Shown: positions 1 through 6,087, counted from the first letter of the stretch. The stretch is DNA of 7,516 bases from Nitrospirota bacterium (GCA_029858145.1 JAOUFP010000131.1:1-7516); one strand, 5' to 3'. The notes: generated from the letters alone by a model not told the origin. Program-made: numbers and translations.

Positions 1-989
1 AGGAAGTCGTTACCGCGGCTCCGGTCAAGATCAAGCCGGTGGAAGCTTCAGCAGAAAAGAAAAAGACCGACCTCCTGATCATCGGTGCCGGTCCTGCCGG
101 CCTGACTGCCGCGATATACGCGGAAAGAAGCGGGCTGAAGTCAGTCGTTGTAGAAAAGGCGAATATCGGCGGACAGGTCGCGATCACTCCGGTCGTCGAG
201 AACTACCCCGGATTTACAAAAATAGGCGGCAAGACGCTCATGGACATGATGGCCCAGCAGGCGATTCAATATGCTGATATCCACGAAGGAGAAGAGGTGC
301 TTGAAATTCAGAAAGCCGGCGATGCCTTCGGAGTAAAGACAAACAAAGCGACATATGAGGCGAGGGCAGTCCTCCTGACCACCGGAGCAGAAAGCAAAAA
401 ACTGGCGATTCCGGGAGAAAAAGAATTTCAGGGCCGGGGGATCAGCTATTGCGCGGCCTGCGACGGCTATTTCTTCAAGGACGGGAAAAAAGTCATCGTC
501 GTCGGCGGAGGAAATACGGCTGCTTCTGAGGCGCTGTATCTGAAAAATATAGGTGTGGATGTCACGATCGTTCACCGGAGAGATACTTTAAGGGCAGAGA
601 TGTTTCTTCAGCAGGGCCTTAAAAACAACAATATCCCCATCTTATGGAATACCGAGGTGAAGGAGATTATCGGGGACAAATTCGTTACCGGTGTCCTGAT
701 CGAAAATTCGGAAGAGAAGTCTCAGAGGAGCATGCCGGTCGACGGCGTCTTTATTGCGATAGGATATACCCCGAACAACGACCTGGCAAAAAAACTCGGT
801 ATTAAAACCGATGAGGAAGGGTATATAAAAGTTGATCCGGGACAAAGGACGAATATAAAGGGCATTTACGCTGCAGGCGACATCACCGGCGGCATCAAGC
901 AGATCGTTACGGCTGTCAGTCAGGGAGCAGTCGCCGCATCCACTATCTTTGAAGACATCTCAAGCCCGTACTGGAAAAAGAAAGGATAA
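1..989 (+). CDS. trxB: Thioredoxin reductase-type FAD/NADPH disulfide oxidoreductase, 5'-partial, with N-terminal extension
   Basis: This is a class-II pyridine nucleotide-disulfide oxidoreductase that would pass electrons from NADPH via FAD and a redox-active disulfide to thioredoxin or a fused redox domain in the cytoplasm. Counting from the GTG at 39, I see the FAD dinucleotide-binding motif GAGPAG (16-21), the active-site pair CAAC (C138, C141) followed by DG, the NADPH-binding GGGNTA (156-161), HRRD (179-182) with arginines for the 2'-phosphate, and the C-terminal FAD motif AAGD (278-281). These 316 residues already make a full TrxB. The frame is open from base 3 with no stop, and the GTG at 39 has no Shine-Dalgarno site. 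The upstream residues (EVVTAAPVKIKP) look like an Ala/Pro/Lys linker. I therefore treat the gene as cut by the window edge and as a fusion to an unseen N-terminal domain. AhpF has a comparable domain order, but the CAAC site and sequence are TrxB-like. The family call is firm; the physiological partner is unknown. Confidence 0.93.
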   Translation, partial: EVVTAAPVKIKPVEASAEKKKTDLLIIGAGPAGLTAAIYAERSGLKSVVVEKANIGGQVAITPVVENYPGFTKIGGKTLMDMMAQQAIQYADIHEGEEVLEIQKAGDAFGVKTNKATYEARAVLLTTGAESKKLAIPGEKEFQGRGISYCAACDGYFFKDGKKVIVVGGGNTAASEALYLKNIGVDVTIVHRRDTLRAEMFLQQGLKNNNIPILWNTEVKEIIGDKFVTGVLIENSEEKSQRSMPVDGVFIAIGYTPNNDLAKKLGIKTDEEGYIKVDPGQRTNIKGIYAAGDITGGIKQIVTAVSQGAVAASTIFEDISSPYWKKKG

Positions 990-1029
990 CCGCCCCATCA
1001 GGAGTCATTCCTGGCTGAGAAGATCCTTT
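981..1029 (+). terminator. Possible stem-loop at the 3' end of the reductase gene
   Basis: AAAGGAT (981-987), which overlaps the stop codon, can pair with ATCCTTT (1023-1029). Inside it lies a second small hairpin, CAGGA (999-1003) with TCCTG (1009-1013). There is no run of T after the outer stem, so a classical rho-independent terminator is not shown. The position between a finished gene and the next promoter is what makes it worth listing. Confidence 0.25.
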
Positions 1030-1060
1030 AAGCTATCATTACCTTCCAGTTGAACCGCAG

Positions 1061-1089
1061 TTCCTAAACAATCCGGTTTCTTATATAAT
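1061..1089 (+). promoter_or_regulatory. Predicted sigma-70-type promoter of the 1120-1886 gene cluster
   Basis: A perfect TATAAT -10 box lies at 1084-1089, with a poor -35 (TTCCTA, 1061-1066) at a 17-base spacing. Transcription would begin near 1096, about 24 bases before the ATG at 1120. The -10 match and placement are good. The weak -35 means either modest strength or activator help. Confidence 0.45.
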
Positions 1090-1119
1090 GGAGAAAATAC
1101 ATGTGCTTCGGAGGTGTTT

Positions 1120-1299
1120 ATGAGAATCGAGCTTGAAGGTACCCTTATTAAAATGACGCCTGAGAGCGACAGCGAGAAAAAGGAACTGAACCAGTTGTGG
1201 ACGATACTCATCGATTGCGTCAAGGAGAACAAAAAATTAGTGCCGGTAGGACAGTATATCCCCGGCATGAAAGAAGTAGCGGTCTTCAATATCGAGTAG
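1120..1299 (+). CDS. Small protein of unknown function (59 aa)
   Basis: I do not recognise the family. The reading frame can start at a GTG at 1114, but that codon lies inside the Shine-Dalgarno sequence GGAGGT (1110-1115). The ATG at 1120, five bases after GGAGG, is therefore the better start and gives 59 residues. The protein begins with a short beta-like stretch (MRIELEGTLIKM), then an acidic/lysine-rich helix and a C-terminal VGQYIPGMKEVAVFNI segment. It has a single Cys, no signal peptide and no membrane helix, so it is probably cytoplasmic. It is the first gene of a tight run: its stop is 18 bases before the next ATG, and its promoter is predicted at 1061-1089. The good ribosome site, the promoter and the operon spacing support a real gene; no function can be assigned. 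Confidence 0.7.
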   Translation: MRIELEGTLIKMTPESDSEKKELNQLWTILIDCVKENKKLVPVGQYIPGMKEVAVFNIE

Positions 1300-1317
1300 T
1301 TATGGGGGAGAGCAACT

Positions 1318-1551
1318 ATGGCGCGCCGGAAGGTGGCGGTGACAACCTACGCCGGTTACAGGAGCGCGGAGCGGCCGGTCTCCTTTGGTCTTGAGGGGGA
1401 AAAGATCGTCATTGCAGAGGTCCTCAGCCGGTGGGTTGAGCAGGACGCTGAGGACAAAAGGCAAAGACGCTGTTTCAGGGTAAAGGGCGATGACGGTTTT
1501 ACCTACCTGCTTTCCTATGTCGAGCAGACAGGGGAGTGGTATCTGGAATAA
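1318..1551 (+). CDS. Small conserved-type protein, probably all-beta (77 aa)
   Basis: A 77-residue soluble protein preceded by a strong Shine-Dalgarno sequence (GGGGGAG, 1304-1310, seven bases before the ATG). The sequence alternates hydrophobic and charged residues in short strands: an Arg/Lys-rich start, TTYAGYR (9-15), ERPVSF (18-23), an IAEVLSRW segment near 32-39, then FRVKGDDG and YLLSY. From memory, this pattern (ERPVSF, then a VL.RW strand, then F.V..DDG.xY.L) resembles a small beta-barrel-like hypothetical protein found across many bacteria, similar in style to DUF6504-type proteins. I cannot confirm the family without a search. No catalytic residues or metal ligands stand out. It is the middle gene of a three-gene cluster, 18 bases after the previous stop and 5 bases before the TfoX-domain ORF, so co-expression is likely. 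Confidence 0.8.
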   Translation: MARRKVAVTTYAGYRSAERPVSFGLEGEKIVIAEVLSRWVEQDAEDKRQRRCFRVKGDDGFTYLLSYVEQTGEWYLE

Positions 1552-1556
1552 TCTTT

Positions 1557-1886
1557 ATGGCATATAACATCGCTCTCCGCAGCCGCATTAAAAATGTTGT
1601 TGAGCACTGGAAAAACACTACCGAAAAAAAGATGTTCGGGGGCATCTGCTTCCTCCTGAAAGGCAACATGTTCTGCGGTGTCTACAGGGATTTTCTCATA
1701 CTCCGCCTGGGCGAAAAAGGCGCTGAAGAAGCACTGCAATCGGAGCACGCCCGTCCTCTCGACGTCACCGGCAGACCGATGAAGGGATGGGTCATGTTCG
1801 GGCTTGAGGGATTTCAGACTGACGATGAGCTGCAGGCCCTGCTCGAAGAGGCACGCGACTTCGCCTCAACATTGCCGCCCAAATAA
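1557..1886 (+). CDS. TfoX N-terminal domain protein (109 aa)
   Basis: A stand-alone TfoX_N (PF04993) protein. Numbering from the ATG at 1557, the family signature is clear: KKMFGGICF (24-32), a GNMFCGVYRDFLILRLG core (36-52), ARPLDVTGRPMKGWVMFG (65-82), an acidic helix TDDELQALLEEA (88-99), and the characteristic ending LPPK (106-109). The length fits one domain, so the C-terminal helix-hairpin-helix part of gammaproteobacterial TfoX/Sxy competence regulators is absent. A role in competence should not be inferred; most stand-alone members are uncharacterised. An upstream in-frame GTG at 1536 overlaps the previous gene and adds residues outside the domain. The ATG at 1557, nine bases after TGGA (1544-1547), is preferred. 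The gap to the previous stop is five bases, so it is the last gene of the 1120-1886 cluster. Confidence 0.93.
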   Translation: MAYNIALRSRIKNVVEHWKNTTEKKMFGGICFLLKGNMFCGVYRDFLILRLGEKGAEEALQSEHARPLDVTGRPMKGWVMFGLEGFQTDDELQALLEEARDFASTLPPK

Positions 1887-1935
1887 TGACTCTGGCAGAG
1901 CTATAGTTCTCACACCTACCTTCAGATCATGTTAT

Positions 1936-1976
1936 AAAAAAGTTAGAAAGGGCAGGAGGATATGGATAATCCTCTG
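1936..1976 (-). terminator. Minus-strand hairpin with T-rich tail, downstream of the gatB-like relic
   Basis: Read on the minus strand, CAGAGGAT (1976-1969) pairs with ATCCTCCTG (1961-1953), with one bulged base and a 7-base loop. It is followed by CCCTTTCTAACTTTTTT down to 1936. This is a reasonable intrinsic terminator for minus-strand transcription. It lies 11 bases beyond the stop codon of the relic at 1988-2086. On the plus strand the same stem lacks a clean T-run, though it may still help end the 1120-1886 transcript. Confidence 0.4.
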
Positions 1977-1987
1977 CTTACAAATCT

Positions 1988-2086
1988 TTAGGTGTGTCCA
2001 TCACATCGGGGGAAGGTCAAATCGACAAGGTCGTTCAGCATCTTGGGGTTTGTCTTTCCTTTCATCGCCTTCAGCACCTGACTCTG
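1988..2086 (-). pseudogene. gatB: Relic of the 3' end of gatB (GatB/YqeY-type C-terminal tail)
   Basis: On the minus strand, a frame ending in TAA at 1990-1988 encodes QVLKAMKGKTNPKMLNDLV. This closely resembles the C-terminus of GatB, the glutamyl/aspartyl-tRNA amidotransferase subunit B, as I remember it (a tail of the form GQVMKAxKGKANPKxVNELL). The match covers only about 20 residues. Upstream in the same frame the GFLVG motif that normally precedes it is not recognisable, and a stop follows near 2167. Nothing of the GatB body is present before the plus-strand gene at 2227. I read it as a leftover 3' end, cut off near 2087 by a past rearrangement. A T-rich hairpin in the right place downstream (1976-1936) supports an original gene 3' end. 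The match is from memory and short, so chance similarity is possible. Confidence 0.38.
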
Positions 2087-2127
2087 AAATTTTTGCAGAA
2101 AGAATATCACCACAAATGGAAAAGCAT

Positions 2128-2171
2128 TGTGATTCAGGTCACGTTCTTGATTCCAGTAAACGAGTTACATT
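2128..2171 (+). promoter_or_regulatory. CRP/FNR-superfamily site placed as in a class II activated promoter
   Basis: TGTGATTCAGGTCACG (2128-2143) matches the TGTGA-N6-TCACA consensus of CRP-family regulators at 9 of 10 positions. HcpR of sulfate reducers has a very similar site. A -10-like TACATT (2166-2171) follows, putting the start near 2177, so the dyad centre (2135.5) falls at about -41.5. This is the textbook class II position, where the activator replaces the -35 contact, and no good -35 is present. The expected leader is about 50 bases, ending in the strong Shine-Dalgarno site of the 2227 gene. Confidence 0.45.
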
Positions 2172-2226
2172 AGGAAGAAATCTACTGAGCTTAACATATG
2201 GGAAAACAATATGAAGGAGGTATTCC

Positions 2227-2568
2227 ATGGCTGAACAAAATAAGAAAGGTGCGCTGAAGCATGTCATGATCAATCTTGGCGTCATGCTGGTGCTGGTTGG
2301 ATCGACGGCGGTGAAAGGGGACAACCTCACATTCTTTTTTATGGGCTTGATTCTCCTTGCGCTGCAGATATTCGAGTTCAATGGAGTGGCCGCGGCGAAA
2401 CTCGTCATGGGCGAGATCATTCTCTCGGCCACGCTGGCCATTGCCGCCGTTACGCAGCTCTTCATGTCCAGGAGTTTTAGTACGCCGCAGTCCTTTCTGG
2501 TGGTCCTTCTCCTGGGAGTTATCCTGATCATCGTCGACTCGATCCGGGAGTTCGTGGAGTTGGAGTAG
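2227..2568 (+). CDS. Small integral membrane protein, about four helices, unknown function (113 aa)
   Basis: A 113-residue hydrophobic protein with a very strong Shine-Dalgarno sequence (AAGGAGGT, 2214-2221) five bases before the ATG. After a short Lys-rich N-terminus there are about four membrane segments, near residues 13-29, 34-50, 59-79 and 89-104, with an acidic end (DSIREFVELE). There is no signal peptide and no catalytic motif. The only charged residues near membrane segments are E50, just after helix 2, and E63 in helix 3. The basic N-terminus suggests it stays cytoplasmic (positive-inside rule). I do not recognise a family. It appears monocistronic: 340 bases separate it from the previous gene, it has its own predicted activator-dependent promoter (2128-2171), and a separate promoter is predicted before the next gene. 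If the CRP-family site is real, the protein would respond to cAMP, redox or nitrosative signals, depending on which regulator binds. Confidence 0.82.
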   Translation: MAEQNKKGALKHVMINLGVMLVLVGSTAVKGDNLTFFFMGLILLALQIFEFNGVAAAKLVMGEIILSATLAIAAVTQLFMSRSFSTPQSFLVVLLLGVILIIVDSIREFVELE

Positions 2569-2646
2569 GGAGTGCCCATTCGAAAGTTCAAGACTACCTA
2601 TACCTACAAGCGAGGATGCTCGTCGCTAAAATGCAAATTCTGCATG

Positions 2647-2676
2647 TTGAGTAGTTCAAAGGAGCTAAGGGATAAT
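2647..2676 (+). promoter_or_regulatory. Predicted sigma-70-type promoter of the secreted GK-tail protein gene
   Basis: TTGAGT (2647-2652) and GATAAT (2671-2676) match the -35 and -10 consensus at 4/6 and 5/6 positions with an 18-base spacer. Transcription would start near 2683, giving a leader of about 130 bases before the ATG at 2813. No other promoter of this quality is seen between 2569 and 2812. Confidence 0.4.
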
Positions 2677-2696
2677 GGAGGCCTTGAAACCATAAG

Positions 2697-2757
2697 CCTA
2701 TCTGGGCACCAGAGTCGGAGGAGCCAGTGGTGCACCCACCCTATCTGCGGAGGATAG
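2697..2757 (+). promoter_or_regulatory. Structured 5' leader of the secreted protein gene, no known riboswitch class recognised
   Basis: Three elements crowd into 61 bases. First, GCACCA (2706-2711) can pair with TGGTGC (2728-2733). Second, the right arm of that stem lies partly in a self-complementary 8-mer GGTGCACC (2729-2736), which allows an alternative or dimeric pairing. Third, CTATC (2741-2745) pairs with GATAG (2753-2757) over a 7-base loop. CCTATCTG occurs twice (2697-2704, 2740-2747). I compared it mentally with cobalamin, SAM, TPP, glycine, fluoride, molybdenum-cofactor and c-di-GMP classes and saw no signature. The pairings are visible; regulation is inference. Confidence 0.28.
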
Positions 2758-2812
2758 AAAACAACGGAATAACAATGTTGGGCATAAAATAAATGAACCA
2801 AAGGAGAATTGA

Positions 2813-3247
2813 ATGAAACTACAAAAAATGTTATTCACGGTGTCGGTCGTATTTTTGCTTGTTTCATCAGCAACAGTAGCGGCAGCAGGCGATTTTGACT
2901 GGATACAGGATTTTAACATCAGGGCTGAAGCTGATCCGTCAGGATTCAGGGCAAGACTTGCTGCCCGTTTTAATATAGGTGGCACACAGATCACTGCCGT
3001 ACTCAGCAATGTTGAAAGACCCGCAGATGCCTATATGGTATTACGCCTTGGAGAAATGTCAGCAAGGCCAACAGATTATGTTATCGAGAAATATAAAACC
3101 GGAAAAGGTAAAGGCTGGGGTGCACTTGCGCAGAGCCTGGGTATCAAACCCGGATCAAAGGAATTCCATGACCTGAAGCGTGGCAGCGATTTTTACAATG
3201 ACAATGATAAAGGTAAAGGCAAGGGAAAAGGCAAAGGCAGAGACTGA
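2813..3247 (+). CDS. Secreted protein of unknown function with Gly-Lys repeat tail (144 aa)
   Basis: An exported protein. Residues 1-25 form a classical Sec signal peptide: KLQK basic start, hydrophobic core 7-21, cleavage likely after AAA (23-25). The mature chain of about 119 residues starts GDFDWIQDFNIRAEAD. It has a conserved-looking core with FRARLAARFNIG (45-56), PADAYMVLRLGEM (70-82), a GKGKGWGALAQSLGIKPGS segment (98-116), and FHDLKRG. It ends in a low-complexity cationic tail, DKGKGKGKGKGKGRD (132 on, almost strict Gly-Lys alternation). From memory, similar periplasmic proteins with this core and GK-rich ends occur in Desulfobacterota and Nitrospirota, with no known function. The tail could bind polyanions such as DNA, LPS or polysaccharide; that is inference. 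The start is fixed by AAGGAG (2801-2806) six bases upstream. It has a predicted promoter at 2647-2676 and a structured leader. Confidence 0.9.
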   Translation: MKLQKMLFTVSVVFLLVSSATVAAAGDFDWIQDFNIRAEADPSGFRARLAARFNIGGTQITAVLSNVERPADAYMVLRLGEMSARPTDYVIEKYKTGKGKGWGALAQSLGIKPGSKEFHDLKRGSDFYNDNDKGKGKGKGKGRD

Positions 3248-3328
3248 AGGTGAGAACAATGTTCTATAGAAATGTAAATATGAGAGCATGATTGCCTAAC
3301 TGGGGCACGCAGCGTGTCGCCAACAAAC

Positions 3329-3357
3329 TTATCAAATCAAACAACTTCTTTTAATAT
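3329..3357 (+). promoter_or_regulatory. Possible promoter of the pseudokinase gene
   Basis: TTATCA (3329-3334) and TAATAT (3352-3357) each match the consensus hexamers at 4/6 with an ideal 17-base spacer. Transcription would begin near 3364, only about 15 bases before the ATG at 3379, which itself has no clear Shine-Dalgarno sequence. The region is AT-rich, so chance matches are common. Confidence 0.3.
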
Positions 3358-3378
3358 GGAAAAAGTTAATATATCAAT

Positions 3379-6087
3379 ATGGACGATACTGAGAATGTGA
3401 TACCTGAATTTGAAGCCAGGTATGATGCCGGATCAGGTGACAACACGACTGATTCTGAAAATAATAGTGTAGAAGATACCGCCGTCAAGAAGTTTAATAT
3501 TCAAATCTCCAGAACTTACCCTATCTTGAGAGAGTTCAGTCATACAGGCGTGGGCGGAGATGTCTGCCTCATTGACCGGAACGGCTCGCAGAGCATACTC
3601 AAATTCTACAGATCTGACAGGGTCCCGAACGAGGAGGGCATCAGGAAGGCAAAGGGACTTGGCGAACAGCTGAGCAATTTTGTCATACGTATTTATGAGT
3701 ATGGGTTTGATGAAAATACGAAGAGATGGTATGTGATTCAGGAATACGCTAAACAGGGGTCGCTGAAGGATCTTGCTGAAACGAAGATTAATCCCGACGA
3801 TTTGAACCTGATGTTAAAAGAGATCATTGAAGGACTGAAGGTCCTTCATCAAAACAATGTTCTTCATCTCAACCTGAAGCCATCAAACATTCTCTTGAGA
3901 GAGACGCATCCGCCTCAGCCGGTTTTCACGGACTTTTCCCTTTTCTCGCTCATTGAATTTCAAGACATGAAAAAGCTCACGCACTTAAAAGACAGACCGC
4001 TTTACTCTTCTCCCGAGCTTCTGGCAGGTGTTGTTGGACGAGAGGCGGACTACTGGTCCCTCGGCATGATAATACTTGAATTACTGGCCGGAAGACATCC
4101 GCTTGATGACCTCGATGACAAATCGATAGTTGACATTCTTTCTGCAAAAAGCATATCGATTCCGGAGCATATTCCCGGTGATTGTAAAATCTTGTTGAGA
4201 GGTCTTCTGAACAATGACCCCAAAAAGAGGTGGGGATATGCTGAAGTCAGGAGATGGCTCGAAAGGGAGACAGACATGCCTGTGTGTTTCCCGGATATCA
4301 CAGAGGGCCCCGGGGGGAAAATACAAAAAAACAATACGCTGCCTTACAAGTTTAACCATAAGGAATATTTTTCGATCGGGCAGATGATTCCGGCTTTCTT
4401 GAAAAGTGAGGAAGCATGGAAAGCGGCGAAAGATCACCTGTCACAGGGTAATATTTCAAAGTGGCTTCTGAAAAATTGCGACGAAAAGGCGAACTCGCGT
4501 ATCGACCTTATCAGGGAGCAATCTGGCGGCGACCCCGAACTGGCGCTCATCAGTCTCATATATACATTTAAAAATGATCTCCCTTTTATCCTTTATGGCA
4601 AGCTGATAACCCGTAAGAACCTGCATATTTATGCGGTCAGAAGCTTAAAGCATGAGAACTCGAGAGGAGAGGAGTCAATTATCAACTACCTCCTGAGTGG
4701 AAAGCTCATCGAATATTACAGGGAGTATATGATGCTCACGTCAAAGGCGGATGACGACCTGATGAGTCTGTTAGAGGCTGTCCGAAAGGCGGTGTCCAGA
4801 CAAGAGAATTATCACGCAAAGGTGGGTACGTTATTGAAGATGCTGGGCATACTTGCAACACCTTCTGCGTATATGCTGCCATCTAAAATAAGCAATAATT
4901 TAATCGGGAATCTGTATTTTCTGGCCGACAATGTTGATACCATCATCACCCGCGAAGCATACGATGAGATGATCGGCGACCTGATCATACCTGAAGAGAT
5001 GCAGGAAGAGATCAATAATGCCTTATCCGCGGAACTGTCTACAGAATACTTAAAAGGGTTGGAAAAACTCAGGCAAGGCTCTTTATTGACAAAGGGTGAA
5101 CTGAATAAACTACAGGCTGAATATATTTTGCCGCTATGGCTGGAGGGGGATATCCTCGGTAAAGAAACTGCCAGATACGTGGCTGCGATGAACCTCTTAC
5201 TGAAATTGAAGGGAGAGGGGCTTTTTATAAAGAAGAATGATTTTCTGGACTATTTCAGAAAATATGTTCAGTTTATCGGATATCTTGTCGATAAAACAGG
5301 TGCGCTTCAGAATAGTCAAAAGGGGGAGACACCTGAGCAAAGATGGTTCAGATTGATAAGGTGCGATGTTGCGTATGAGGACTATATCAGGGTGGCCAGA
5401 CATATAAAAAACAATGTAACGCTGTCGGTGTTTCCATACATTGACGAAATATTGAAGAGAGTTGCTACGCACTCCATTTCTTCCGATTCCATGAAAGATA
5501 TTATCGCATACCTTGAGGCCCTTAAGTCAGGTGAGGTCAAATGGGATGATGCTGATAAACAGATAGTGAAAGAGCTCCATTCGCTTATTTTCAGAAGGAA
5601 GGATGGCCCCATTCACTTGTTCGATAAAATCACAGAAGGAGTATTCGGGAAATTTTTACAGAGTTTCATGAAGATTGTGATCGGGACTGATGCGGATGAG
5701 CGAACAAGAGAAATGGAATCGGCTTTCGCAGGCGTTTTGGGGGGCGCTTGCCTGGGTGTTATGGCATGGCTGCTTATCGCAAGTCTCGAATTGGAAACAT
5801 CATTCTACGGACCTGTCATTTTGGGACTGTTGCTTGGTCTGCTCAGAAAGTCGCTCTCCCTGGCTGTCCTGTGCGCATTTGCAGGTTTTGCCGGAGTTTT
5901 TTTTCTCGAACGGGAAACGCTCTTCGAGGTAATTTATATGTTCCCGATAGCAATTATAGGTACTGCGAAGTTAGGGGCATTCATAGGGAAAAGGATAAAT
6001 AAATTTTCTTTTTACGACGATATTTTCGGAAAATATAATAACAGGATACTTGATGTATTGAGTGCTACTGAAGCAGCTTCGAATTGA
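3379..6087 (+). CDS. Membrane-anchored Hanks-type kinase-like protein, probable pseudokinase (902 aa)
   Basis: An N-terminal eukaryotic-like kinase fold spans about residues 50-295. Visible landmarks are a weak Gly loop (HTGVGGDV, 55-62), the ATP-anchoring Lys K75 in ILKFY, the hinge segment YVIQEYAKQGSL, catalytic loop HLNLKPSN (163-170), TDFS in place of DFG (184-187), SPE (211-213), DYWSLG (224-229), and the late Arg R284. The catalytic-loop Asp is Asn (N165) and the DFG Gly is Ser. The lysine, N170 and D185 needed for nucleotide binding remain, so phosphotransfer is doubtful but ATP binding is plausible. Residues 320-410 (YKFNHKEY, then KSEEAWKAAKDHL...ISKWLL) resemble a domain that follows the kinase in YegI-like proteins, by memory. 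Residues 410-770 are mostly helical without a known motif. About four short membrane segments follow (783-803, 810-822, 826-843, 851-870), then a short soluble tail. The upstream stop TAA at 3367 fixes the start near 3379. No partner phosphatase or VWA gene is in the window. Confidence 0.92.
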   Translation: MDDTENVIPEFEARYDAGSGDNTTDSENNSVEDTAVKKFNIQISRTYPILREFSHTGVGGDVCLIDRNGSQSILKFYRSDRVPNEEGIRKAKGLGEQLSNFVIRIYEYGFDENTKRWYVIQEYAKQGSLKDLAETKINPDDLNLMLKEIIEGLKVLHQNNVLHLNLKPSNILLRETHPPQPVFTDFSLFSLIEFQDMKKLTHLKDRPLYSSPELLAGVVGREADYWSLGMIILELLAGRHPLDDLDDKSIVDILSAKSISIPEHIPGDCKILLRGLLNNDPKKRWGYAEVRRWLERETDMPVCFPDITEGPGGKIQKNNTLPYKFNHKEYFSIGQMIPAFLKSEEAWKAAKDHLSQGNISKWLLKNCDEKANSRIDLIREQSGGDPELALISLIYTFKNDLPFILYGKLITRKNLHIYAVRSLKHENSRGEESIINYLLSGKLIEYYREYMMLTSKADDDLMSLLEAVRKAVSRQENYHAKVGTLLKMLGILATPSAYMLPSKISNNLIGNLYFLADNVDTIITREAYDEMIGDLIIPEEMQEEINNALSAELSTEYLKGLEKLRQGSLLTKGELNKLQAEYILPLWLEGDILGKETARYVAAMNLLLKLKGEGLFIKKNDFLDYFRKYVQFIGYLVDKTGALQNSQKGETPEQRWFRLIRCDVAYEDYIRVARHIKNNVTLSVFPYIDEILKRVATHSISSDSMKDIIAYLEALKSGEVKWDDADKQIVKELHSLIFRRKDGPIHLFDKITEGVFGKFLQSFMKIVIGTDADERTREMESAFAGVLGGACLGVMAWLLIASLELETSFYGPVILGLLLGLLRKSLSLAVLCAFAGFAGVFFLERETLFEVIYMFPIAIIGTAKLGAFIGKRINKFSFYDDIFGKYNNRILDVLSATEAASN

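Noticed and set aside
1962..1991. 9-codon micro-ORF (MDNPLLTNL) just after AGGAGG
   Set aside because: Only two bases separate the Shine-Dalgarno sequence from the ATG, and the sequence is better explained as the arm of the minus-strand terminator hairpin.
1804..2214. 136-aa plus-strand ORF
   Set aside because: It starts inside the TfoX_N gene in another frame and continues through the intergenic region. Its composition is Arg/Ser/Cys-rich, with no ribosome site.
2572..2757. 61-aa plus-strand ORF with GTG start and a CxxC pair
   Set aside because: No properly spaced ribosome site, overlap with a predicted promoter and structured leader, and no protein-like pattern.
3253..3265. Palindrome AGAACAATGTTCT after the secreted protein gene, LexA-like
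   Set aside because: The GAAC-GTTC spacing is 3, not 4, and one or two such 6-bp-arm palindromes are expected by chance in this length.
3294..3378. GCCTAAC resembling the left core of an integron attC site
   Set aside because: No matching GTTRRRY core or internal paired arms at a suitable distance, and no integrase in view.
4081..4437. Several minus-strand ORFs inside the kinase gene
   Set aside because: They are shadows of the strong plus-strand coding frame; no ribosome sites or recognisable domains.
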